Source: Prevotella sp. UBA1395 (GTDB lineage: Bacteria > Bacteroidota > Bacteroidia > Bacteroidales > Bacteroidaceae). Taken from it: 9,163 bases of DNA. The stretch lies in NCBI GenBank assembly GCA_002305235.1, contig DBQL01000162.1, positions 2,493-11,655 on the forward strand, in the 5' to 3' direction. A program made the position numbers and the translations under genes. The notes under the pieces were generated by a model. It did not search any database. It saw only the letters and a list, made by a program, of their open reading frames with translations, and had not been told where the DNA came from. This document shows, one piece after another, positions 1-6,744 of the stretch; position 1 is the first letter of the stretch, and each line of letters starts with the position of its first letter.

Positions 1-593
1 ACGGTGTATTGGCCGTCGAGATGCGGCGTTCCTCCATATTTCATATAATAGTCTCTGATCTCGGGTGTGAGCTGAATTTTACCCCCGTCAATGGTGTCCA
101 ACTTTTGTTGCACGCGGTCGAGACCCATCGTGCTGAACGTATTGCCATAGACAATGTAAAACTGTGATGCCGACGATGCGCGCCCGGGATTGTCCCTGTC
201 GCCCTCGCGGGCGGCGGCAAGTGCACCACGCTTATGGAAGTAACGGGGAAAAACAATCTCCGCGGGAATCTTGTAGCCAAGGTCATAATCGCCCACCGAC
301 GCACCCGGTTGGGCATGGCGAGTGGTGGAGTCGCCCGTCTGAATCATGAAATCGGCAATGACACGATGCCACAGGTTACCGTCATAATACCCCTTTGCCA
401 CCAATTTCAGGAAATTGTCACGATGGCGCGGGGTCTCATTATAGAGTTCCACGATGATGCGACCCTTGGTCGTCTCCAACAAAACCTGCTTCCGGGGCAT
501 GGCGGAATCGGTCACCTCCGGGGCAGCCGAAACCTGCCCCACCACGGACACGGCACAAAAACAAAGCAAAAAAAACAACAATATCTTCTTCAT
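1..593 (-). CDS. Exported cyclophilin-type peptidyl-prolyl cis-trans isomerase (partial, C-terminus beyond left edge)
   Basis: Catalyses cis-trans isomerisation of X-Pro bonds, probably assisting protein folding in the periplasm. The frame is open from the ATG at 593-591 to the window edge (197 full codons). Residues 1 to about 23 look like a signal peptide (MKK, then a hydrophobic LLFFLL stretch, then VSA before APEV). The cyclophilin core follows: LETTKGRIIVELY (39-51), the catalytic block LWHRVIADFMIQTGD (74-88) with H76, R77, F82, M83 and Q85 matching CypA H54, R55, F60, M61 and Q63, then SQFYIV (143-148) and TPHLDGQYTV (189-198), where H191 matches CypA H126. About 40 extra residues (149-188) sit between the last two blocks. 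A second in-frame ATG lies three codons upstream (602-600); MKK is preferred because it fits a signal peptide. The last part of the domain, expected to be a few tens of residues, is missing. The family call is very secure; the specific role is not. Confidence 0.95.
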   Translation of the reverse strand, partial: MKKILLFFLLCFCAVSVVGQVSAAPEVTDSAMPRKQVLLETTKGRIIVELYNETPRHRDNFLKLVAKGYYDGNLWHRVIADFMIQTGDSTTRHAQPGASVGDYDLGYKIPAEIVFPRYFHKRGALAAAREGDRDNPGRASSASQFYIVYGNTFSTMGLDRVQQKLDTIDGGKIQLTPEIRDYYMKYGGTPHLDGQYT

Positions 594-833
594 TTCGTAC
601 ATGGTGATTTATTTTTTGGGTAAAAGTAAGAAATAAAAACGATGTAAGTTCCGTTTTTCTTCAATAATATTAAAATTTGGTATAATTAGATTTGAGTATG
701 TGAAAAATCTTTGCAGTTTAAGATAATTATTCTAAATTTGCATGACATTATCATAAAAATATCAACACCTTTCATGCACGACGCACCGGAGACAAGCATT
801 CCGTGGCGATCGATACAACACAAACTTGAAGAG
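594..833. other. AT-rich divergent intergenic region
   Basis: This 240-base spacer separates the leftward isomerase gene from the rightward export operon. It is clearly more AT-rich than the flanking genes. It holds one good Bacteroidota-type promoter pointing right. No comparably good box was found for the leftward gene; the nearest, TACTTTTA on the minus strand around 620-627, is one base off and has no upstream partner. No small gene, tRNA or riboswitch-like fold was recognised. Confidence 0.6.
710..740 (+). promoter_or_regulatory. Bacteroidota-type sigma-ABfr promoter for the export operon
   Basis: TTTG at 710-713 and TAAATTTG at 733-740 match the -33 (TTTG) and -7 (TAnnTTTG) boxes of the Bacteroidota primary sigma factor, separated by 19 bases, which is the usual spacing. 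Transcription would start near 747, leaving an untranslated leader of about 87 bases before the ATG at 834. It is the only good promoter-like site seen ahead of the five tightly spaced genes, so it probably drives all of them. No operator palindrome for a repressor was seen around it. Confidence 0.65.
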
Positions 834-1709
834 ATGAACAAGAAAATCCTGATCCCGCTGATTGCAGTTCTGGCAATACTCGTGGCCGGCATCGTGTGGC
901 TGTACTTGAATTTGGATGAGCAGAAAAAGCAAAACCAAGAGATGGTTCAGTTGGCAGAGCTGGACAAGAAAGAGATGGAAAACGAATACCAACAGTTTGC
1001 CAATCAGTACAGCGAGATGAAGACGCAAATCAATAACGACTCCATCGTGGCCCAACTGACCCAAGAGCAAGAGCGCACCCGGCGCCTGCTCAAAGAGCTG
1101 CAAGAGACCAAGAGCACAGACGCACGCGAGATTACCCGACTGAAAAAAGAGTTGGCCACGGTGCGTGCCGTGCTTCGCAGCTATGTCATCGAGATTGACT
1201 CGCTGAACCGACTGAACCAAAACCTCACGGCAGAGAACTCGCGAATACGCGGGCAATATGAGGAAGCCAACAAGCAGATAGCCGGCCTCGCCACCGAGAA
1301 ACAAAGCCTCTCGGAGAAAGTGGCCATCGCCGCGCAACTCGATGCCATCGGCATACGTATGACAGGCATGGACAAACGAAACAAGCCCACAACCAAGTTG
1401 CGCAAGTCGAAAGCCCTGCAGGTGAGCTTTGCACTGGCCAAAAACGTTACCGCGGCAAGCGGCATGAAGACCGTGTATGTGAGAATAGACTCGCCAACGG
1501 GCAGCGTACTGGGAGGCGGAGGCACTTTCTCATACGAGAACAGGAGCTTGGAATGCTCCATGAAACGCAATGTGGAGTATGGCGGCAACGAGACTCCCGT
1601 CACGCTATACTATTCTATCAACCAAGCTCTGCAAGCCGGCACATATACGGTGAGCGTCTTTGCCGACGGAAACATGATAGGAAGCAAGAGTATTGTATTG
1701 GAAGATTAA
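834..1709 (+). CDS. Inner-membrane-anchored periplasmic coiled-coil protein, function unknown
   Basis: A 291-residue protein I cannot assign to a characterised family. It starts with MNKK and one hydrophobic segment (about 5-26); the positive-inside rule places the rest in the periplasm. Residues 27 to about 172 are proline-free, rich in E, Q, K, L and R, and show heptad-like spacing, so a long coiled coil is likely. A basic stretch follows (181-193, six or more K/R), then a C-terminal domain of about 95 residues with alternating hydrophobic and polar residues, rich in G, T and V (for example VYVRIDS, GTYTVSVFADG), probably a small beta-sandwich. The start at 834 is chosen because it puts the membrane anchor at the N-terminus; an in-frame ATG at 774 would add 20 residues and lies after the predicted transcription start. 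It is first in the operon and ends 11 bases before the TolC-like gene, suggesting a role in the same export apparatus. That role is inference only. Confidence 0.85.
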   Translation: MNKKILIPLIAVLAILVAGIVWLYLNLDEQKKQNQEMVQLAELDKKEMENEYQQFANQYSEMKTQINNDSIVAQLTQEQERTRRLLKELQETKSTDAREITRLKKELATVRAVLRSYVIEIDSLNRLNQNLTAENSRIRGQYEEANKQIAGLATEKQSLSEKVAIAAQLDAIGIRMTGMDKRNKPTTKLRKSKALQVSFALAKNVTAASGMKTVYVRIDSPTGSVLGGGGTFSYENRSLECSMKRNVEYGGNETPVTLYYSINQALQAGTYTVSVFADGNMIGSKSIVLED

Positions 1710-1720
1710 ACCGTGAGATT

Positions 1721-3238
1721 ATGAGAAAGGCATCTTTCATCATTCTGTTTTTCAGCGGTCTTACGATTGCACAAGCCCAAAATGTGTTGACACTCGACAG
1801 TTGTAGGGCACTCGCCTTGCGCAATAACAAGCAGATCAACGTATCAAGGCTGAAGCAAGACGTGGCACTGAACGTCAAGAAGGCCATGCGTACCAAGTAT
1901 TTGCCCAAGGTGGATGCCGTGGCAGGCTATGAGCTTACCAGCAGAGAAATAAGCCTGTTGAGCAAGGACCAGAAAACCCGGCTCAGCAATATCGGCACGC
2001 TCGGCATGCAACAACTTGGCAACAGTCTGACCTCTGACCTCAGCGCACAAATTACGAGCATGGTGCAACAGGGCACGCTGACAATGGAACAGGCACAACA
2101 ATTGGGCGCGCTGACGCAACAAATAGGTGGCAGCCCCATAGCGCAACGCCTCGGGGCAATGGGAAATGCCGTGGGGCAAAGCCTTGTCAACGCGTTTCGG
2201 ACAGATACCCGAAACATGTTCGGAGGTGCCATCATGGTGAGGCAACCCATCTATATGGGTGGTGCCATAACGGCTGCCAACCGCATGGCTGACATCTCGG
2301 GGCAGATGGCCGACAACGACTTGAGCCTGAAAACACAGTCGACACTATATGACATTGATCAGGCTTACTGGACCGTGGTATCACTCAAACAAAAACAAAA
2401 ACTGGCCAACAGCTATTACGAGCTGGTGAAGAAGCTCGACGATGATGTCAAAAAGATGATCAAGGAGGGCGTGGCCACACGTGCCGACGGACTGCGGGTA
2501 GACGTGAAAGTGAACGAGGCCAACATGCAAATCACACAGGTCGATGACGGGTTGTCATTGGCCAAGATGCTGCTTTGCCAACTCTGCGGGCTGCCAATGG
2601 ACCGTGAGATAACACTCGCCGATGAGGGACGCGACCGCCTCGACACCTTTGCCGATGCAGAAAACTCCTTTGTCCCCGACTCCACCCTGTCGAGCAGACC
2701 CGAAGTGAGGCTGCTGCAAAACGCGGTATTGATGAGCGAACAGTCTACCAAACTGGTGCAGTCGGCCTATCTGCCACACGTGGCACTGACCGGTGGCTAT
2801 CTCGTTTCCAATCCCAACATGCTCAACGGATTCCAAAAAAAAATCTCCGGACTCTGGAATGTCGGCATCATTGTGCAAGTGCCTGTATGGAACTGGTTTG
2901 AGGGAACATATAAGGTGAGGGCATCTAAGTCGGCCACACGCATGGCCGAACTTGAGTTGGCCGACGTGCAGGAGAAAGTCAACCTGCAGATTGCGCAATG
3001 CCGTTTCAAGGTCACTGAGGCCCGGAAACGACTGCAGATGGCCGAGAAAAACATCAAAAGCGCAGAAGAAAACCTGCGATGCGCGCAGGTGGGCTTCCGC
3101 GAGGGAGTGATGGAGTCGACAGATGTCATGGCCGCACAAACCGCGTGGCAAAAGGCGCAAAGCCAGAAAATAGATGCCGAGGTGGAAGTCAAACTTAGTC
3201 AGGTGAACTTGAAAAAGGCACTCGGCATACTGAATTAA
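1721..3238 (+). CDS. TolC-family outer membrane efflux protein
   Basis: Outer-membrane exit duct of a tripartite export system, expected to trimerise into a beta-barrel plus alpha-helical tunnel. The 505-residue protein begins with a signal peptide (MRKASFIILFFSGLTIAQA, cleavage likely after A19). The two internal repeats of the TolC family can be seen: a first half with ALRNNKQI and YLPKVDAVAGY (60-70), and a second half with YLPHVALTGGY (360-370), each followed by long amphipathic helices. QPIYMGG (175-181) and VPVWNW (397-402) are typical strand/turn motifs. Residues 80 to about 165 form a Q-, G- and L-rich insertion between the first helix and the first strand pair. The ATG at 1721 is chosen because it begins the signal peptide; the frame is open further upstream but overlaps the previous gene. 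It sits 11 bases after the coiled-coil gene and 39 before the HlyD-like gene, which supports co-transcription. The family is secure; the substrate is unknown. Confidence 0.95.
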   Translation: MRKASFIILFFSGLTIAQAQNVLTLDSCRALALRNNKQINVSRLKQDVALNVKKAMRTKYLPKVDAVAGYELTSREISLLSKDQKTRLSNIGTLGMQQLGNSLTSDLSAQITSMVQQGTLTMEQAQQLGALTQQIGGSPIAQRLGAMGNAVGQSLVNAFRTDTRNMFGGAIMVRQPIYMGGAITAANRMADISGQMADNDLSLKTQSTLYDIDQAYWTVVSLKQKQKLANSYYELVKKLDDDVKKMIKEGVATRADGLRVDVKVNEANMQITQVDDGLSLAKMLLCQLCGLPMDREITLADEGRDRLDTFADAENSFVPDSTLSSRPEVRLLQNAVLMSEQSTKLVQSAYLPHVALTGGYLVSNPNMLNGFQKKISGLWNVGIIVQVPVWNWFEGTYKVRASKSATRMAELELADVQEKVNLQIAQCRFKVTEARKRLQMAEKNIKSAEENLRCAQVGFREGVMESTDVMAAQTAWQKAQSQKIDAEVEVKLSQVNLKKALGILN

Positions 3239-3277
3239 ATAACAACAATAGAACAATACCGTAAAATTAGCTTAATT

Positions 3278-4264
3278 ATGTCAGCTAAAACACAACATAA
3301 CAACATTCTCCTCGCCATTCTCGCATTGATTATCGTGGTGGTGACAGTGGGCCTCATCGGATTCCTTACGATAGCCAAGACAGACGATATCCTACAAGGT
3401 GAAGTTGAGGTTTCAGAACAACGCGTCAGTTGTAAGCTGCCCGGCAGACTGGTAGAGCTGCGTGTTAAAGAGGGCGACTACGTGCATGTGGGCGACACTT
3501 TGGCCATCCTCGAGATTCCCGAGATCAATGCCCAGCAAAGAGTTGCCGAAGCCACAGAGGGCGCTTCGCAAGCCATGAGCAGTCTTGCCGAGGCCGGTGC
3601 GCGCAAAGAGCAGATACAAAGTGCCTACCAGCTCATGCAACAGGCTATGGCAGCTGAGGAAATAGCCAAGAAAAGTTATACCCGCATGCAGAACCTCTAC
3701 GACGAGGGCGTGATGAGTGCGCAGAAGCGTGACGAGGCATTCGCTGCTTTCAAAGCCGCACAAGCACAGGTGATGGTGATGAAAAACCAATACGAACTGG
3801 CCAAGAGCGGAGCGCGCGAACAAGAAAAAACCATTGCAAGGCAAAACGCAAAAGCAGCGCAGAATGCCGTGGATGTGGTGAAATCCGTGCTGCGAGAAAC
3901 CGTTCAGGTGTCGAATGTAGAAGGTGAAGTGAGTTCCATCTATCCCAAAGTGGGTGAGCTTGTGGGCATGGGGTCTCCCATCATGAGCATTTCCGTGATG
4001 AGCGATATATGGGGCACGTTCAACATTCGCGAGGACAGGCTCGAGGGAATGAAGGTGGGTGACACCTTCACAGCATACTCTCCGGCCTTCAGCAAAAACG
4101 TCAAGATGAAGGTTTACAACATCAAGGACCAAGGATCGTATGCCGTTTGGAAAGCCACCAAGAGCAACGGGCAATACGATCTGAAAACATTTGAGGTAAA
4201 AGCACGATTCATCGACAAGTTTGATGGATTACGTCCCGGAATGTCTTTGATCATCAAGAAATGA
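3278..4264 (+). CDS. HlyD/EmrA-like membrane fusion protein (periplasmic adaptor)
   Basis: A 328-residue adaptor that links the inner-membrane permeases to the TolC-like channel. One N-terminal transmembrane helix (about 10-32) anchors it with its bulk in the periplasm. Residues 40-80 form the first half of a biotinyl-lipoyl-like domain (SCKLPGRLVELRVKEGDYVH, then GDTLAILE). Residues about 82-200 form the alpha-helical hairpin, very rich in A, Q, E and K, with the common family signature LYDEGVMSAQKRDEA (140-154). The second lipoyl half (about 213-240, including KVGELVGMGSPIMSI) and a C-terminal beta-barrel domain ending in GLRPGMSLIIKK follow. Its length suits the short YbhG/EmrA-like subgroup. 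Its TGA overlaps the ATG of the next gene (ATGA, 4261-4264), indicating translational coupling with the permease. An AT-only 13-base palindrome (3265-3277) lies directly before its ATG and has no clear function. Confidence 0.95.
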   Translation: MSAKTQHNNILLAILALIIVVVTVGLIGFLTIAKTDDILQGEVEVSEQRVSCKLPGRLVELRVKEGDYVHVGDTLAILEIPEINAQQRVAEATEGASQAMSSLAEAGARKEQIQSAYQLMQQAMAAEEIAKKSYTRMQNLYDEGVMSAQKRDEAFAAFKAAQAQVMVMKNQYELAKSGAREQEKTIARQNAKAAQNAVDVVKSVLRETVQVSNVEGEVSSIYPKVGELVGMGSPIMSISVMSDIWGTFNIREDRLEGMKVGDTFTAYSPAFSKNVKMKVYNIKDQGSYAVWKATKSNGQYDLKTFEVKARFIDKFDGLRPGMSLIIKK

Positions 4265-5433
4265 AAGAACTCATCGGCAGACTATATCATTTGGTTCTCC
4301 GCGAAATGGGAATCATGCGCCGTAACCCCATCTATGGGTTTTGCACGGTAGTATTTCCCCTTGTCGTGATACTCTTCTTCACATCGCTTATGCACGAAGG
4401 AGTGCCATTGGATATGCCTGTTGGTGTAGTAGACCAAGACAACACACAGACCTCCCGGGCAATGATCAGGCAACTGGATGCGTTTCAGACCACCAAGGTG
4501 GTAAGCCATTATAATAATGTGAACGAGGCGCGCACAGCCATTCAGCGCAACGAGATCTATGCTTTCCTGCTGATTCCCAAAGGTACTACATCCGGGTTGA
4601 TGACCCAAGACCAGCCCAATGTCTCTTTTTATTATAGCAATGTGTCTATCGTTTCTGGATCATTGCTATACCGTGACCTCAAGACCATCACATCGTTGGC
4701 AACGGCTTCGGCTGCCGCTACCAAGCTGGCGGCTATCGGAAAGACCGAGAAAGAAATTCACGCCTTCCTGCAACCCATCACCATCGACTTGCACATGATA
4801 GGCAATCCGTGGTCAAACTATAATGTTTATCTCAGTACAGTCATGGTTCCCGGTGTACTGATGATATTCATCTTCCTCCTCACGCCCTACTCCATCGGCA
4901 CGGAAATCAAATTCAGGCGCTCACGCCAATGGATCAAGATGGCCGGCGGAAACATCTATGTCGCATTGGCCGGAAAGCTCCTTCCACAGACCATCCTGTT
5001 TGTCACGATGCTCTATACATTCGATTTCTATGCCTTTTACGTATTGGATTTCCCACATCCGGGAGGCCTTTTCCCGATCCTCTTGAGCGGACTGCTGGCT
5101 GTGTTGGGTGCCCAAGGCTTTGGCATCTTTGCCTTCGGACTCATTCCCTCGCTCCGGATGTCAATGTCTATATGCTCTCTGTGGGCGGTGGTGAGCTTCT
5201 CATTGTGTGGCGCAACCTTTCCCATCTTTGCGATGGACCGCGTTCTTCAGAGCATCGCTCAACTCTTCCCGCTGCGCCATTACTACATGATATATCAGAT
5301 GAACGTGTTTAACGGCTTCCCCATGACCGACGCATGGTTCAACATCATGGCCTTGGGCATATTCATCATACTGCCCTTCTTTGTTATCCCCAACATTCGA
5401 AGGGCCATGCTCGTATATGTTTATATTCCCTGA
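4261..5433 (+). CDS. ABC-2 type transporter permease, first of two
   Basis: Inner-membrane channel subunit of an ABC exporter, 390 residues, with the YhhJ/YbhS-like (ABC2_membrane_3) layout. One transmembrane helix (about 24-44) is followed by a periplasmic domain (about 45-190) that opens with the family signature MPVGVVDQDNTQTSR (52-66) and contains YAFLLIPKG (100-108). Five more hydrophobic segments follow at about 191-211, 232-255, 270-295, 300-320 and 362-381. LRHYYMIYQMNVFNG (338-352) near the last helix is typical of the family. It starts inside the stop codon of the adaptor gene (four-base overlap) and ends one base before the start of the second permease, so the three are almost certainly made together. 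The two permeases differ clearly in sequence, so a heterodimer is likely. No Walker A or B motif is present, so the protein carries no ATPase of its own. Confidence 0.93.
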   Translation: MKELIGRLYHLVLREMGIMRRNPIYGFCTVVFPLVVILFFTSLMHEGVPLDMPVGVVDQDNTQTSRAMIRQLDAFQTTKVVSHYNNVNEARTAIQRNEIYAFLLIPKGTTSGLMTQDQPNVSFYYSNVSIVSGSLLYRDLKTITSLATASAAATKLAAIGKTEKEIHAFLQPITIDLHMIGNPWSNYNVYLSTVMVPGVLMIFIFLLTPYSIGTEIKFRRSRQWIKMAGGNIYVALAGKLLPQTILFVTMLYTFDFYAFYVLDFPHPGGLFPILLSGLLAVLGAQGFGIFAFGLIPSLRMSMSICSLWAVVSFSLCGATFPIFAMDRVLQSIAQLFPLRHYYMIYQMNVFNGFPMTDAWFNIMALGIFIILPFFVIPNIRRAMLVYVYIP

Positions 5434-5434
5434 T

Positions 5435-6733
5435 ATGGAAAAAGACAGCCTGTTACAAAGGATAAAAGAAGGCATCCAAGATACCTGTTACATCTGGGCC
5501 AAAGAGATAAGGAGCACCATTGCAGACGAAGGTGTGCTTATCTTCTGTATCCTTGTGCCCCTGCTTTACCCTTTGATCTATTCATGGATATATAATAATG
5601 AGGTGGTGAGAGAGGTGCCGGTGACAGTGGTAGACCTATCCCATTCTAATCTGTCAAGACAGTTTATCCGCGACTTTGATGCCAGTCCTGACACCCGTGT
5701 AGCCTATTATTGCAACTCACTTGATGAGGCCAAGGCTCTCACCGGCAAGCAAAAGGTACACGGCACGATTTACATTCCCAGCGATTTTGAGACCAAAGTC
5801 TACCGTCATGAGCAAGCCACGATAGGCGTATATACGGACATGAGCCTCATCTTGACCTATAAAGCCATCTATCTCACGGCTCAAGCGGTAAGCTCAAAAA
5901 TCAACACGGAGATACAGATCAAGCAGCTCAAGACCTTCACCGACCATGACGAGGAGGTGACTACCCATCCTCTTGAAGTCGATGAAGTGCCCATTTTCAA
6001 TACCACCGGGGGCTATGGCAACGCCATCTTGCCCGGAGTTTTGATGCTCATCATACAGCAAACGCTCCTGTTGGGCATAGGATTGGCTGCCGGAACGGCA
6101 CGCGAAAACAACCGTTTTCAAGACTTGGTGCCAGTCTCAAGACATTACAACGGCATCTTCAGGATAGTGTTGGGCAAGTCGATGTGCTATTTCATGCTGT
6201 ATGCGGTGATGGGTACATATCTCGCGTTGGTCATTCCCAAGCTCTTTGGCTTCATCTCTTTGGTGACCGCGGGAACAATCGCCGGCTTCCTGATTCCATA
6301 TATCCTGTCATGTATTTTCTTCGGGATGATGATCTCTTGCCTTGTTCGTTATCGTGAAAACGTGATGCTACTCGTGGTATTTTCCACCTTACCGTTCCTG
6401 TTTATGACCGGTTTGAGCTGGCCGCAAACCAGCATTCCGGGTTTTTGGCAAGGCGTCTCCACCCTTATCCCCTCTACCTACGGCGTGCGGGGATTTCTCA
6501 GAATATCGTCGATGGGTGCTACATTGGCCGATATTCAGACAGAATACCGTGCGCTATGGATACAAACTTTCGCGTATTTCGTATTGACCTGTGCGGTGTA
6601 TCGCTATCAGATCAACAGCACGAGAAAGCGCGCTTATCAACAGATACAAATGCTGAAGGAAAAGATTCGGGAGGCCAAGGAGAAGAAATCAAGTGGTTCT
6701 TCCACAGCCTCCACATTGCCTTCAGACAGTTGA
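5435..6733 (+). CDS. ABC-2 type transporter permease, second of two
   Basis: Second inner-membrane channel subunit, 432 residues. It has the same fold as its neighbour: a transmembrane helix at about 33-53, a periplasmic domain beginning with VPVTVVDLSHSNLSRQFIRD (61-80) and including HGTIYIPSDFE (109-119), then hydrophobic segments at about 188-210, 242-262, 270-302, 310-330 and 388-408. LIPSTYGVRGFLRISSMG (344-361) matches the region before the last helix in this family. Unlike the first permease it ends in a charged cytoplasmic tail (about 411-432, rich in K, E, Q and S). The ATG at 5435 follows the previous stop by one base and is preferred; in-frame ATG 5417 and TTG 5381 would overlap the upstream gene. 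It is the last gene of the operon and no ATP-binding subunit follows. It ends 11 bases from the convergent topB stop. Confidence 0.93.
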   Translation: MEKDSLLQRIKEGIQDTCYIWAKEIRSTIADEGVLIFCILVPLLYPLIYSWIYNNEVVREVPVTVVDLSHSNLSRQFIRDFDASPDTRVAYYCNSLDEAKALTGKQKVHGTIYIPSDFETKVYRHEQATIGVYTDMSLILTYKAIYLTAQAVSSKINTEIQIKQLKTFTDHDEEVTTHPLEVDEVPIFNTTGGYGNAILPGVLMLIIQQTLLLGIGLAAGTARENNRFQDLVPVSRHYNGIFRIVLGKSMCYFMLYAVMGTYLALVIPKLFGFISLVTAGTIAGFLIPYILSCIFFGMMISCLVRYRENVMLLVVFSTLPFLFMTGLSWPQTSIPGFWQGVSTLIPSTYGVRGFLRISSMGATLADIQTEYRALWIQTFAYFVLTCAVYRYQINSTRKRAYQQIQMLKEKIREAKEKKSSGSSTASTLPSDS

Positions 6734-6744
6734 TCGGTGTTTTC

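Noticed and set aside
234..623. 129-codon plus-strand open frame opposite the isomerase gene
   Set aside because: It is antisense to a clear cyclophilin, and its translation has no recognisable domain.
635..658. Inverted repeat AAAAACG/CGTTTTT with a 10-base loop followed by T-rich sequence, terminator-like
   Set aside because: It lies between two divergent start codons where no transcript needs to end, and the 7-bp stem has only two GC pairs.
671..679. TAAAATTTG as a second -7 box in the 594-833 spacer
   Set aside because: It has three bases between TA and TTTG instead of two, and the box at 733-740 is exact with a proper partner.
2555..3256. 233-codon minus-strand open frame inside the tolC-like gene
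   Set aside because: It is a shadow of the real gene, with His/Leu/Cys-rich composition and no family features.
3265..3277. 13-base AT-rich palindrome just before the adaptor gene start
   Set aside because: The arms are A/T only and five pairs long, which is expected by chance in an AT-rich spacer; no operator or terminator role is supported.
3413..4174. 253-codon minus-strand open frame inside the adaptor gene
   Set aside because: It is a shadow frame rich in His, Leu and Phe, opposite a well-supported HlyD-like protein.
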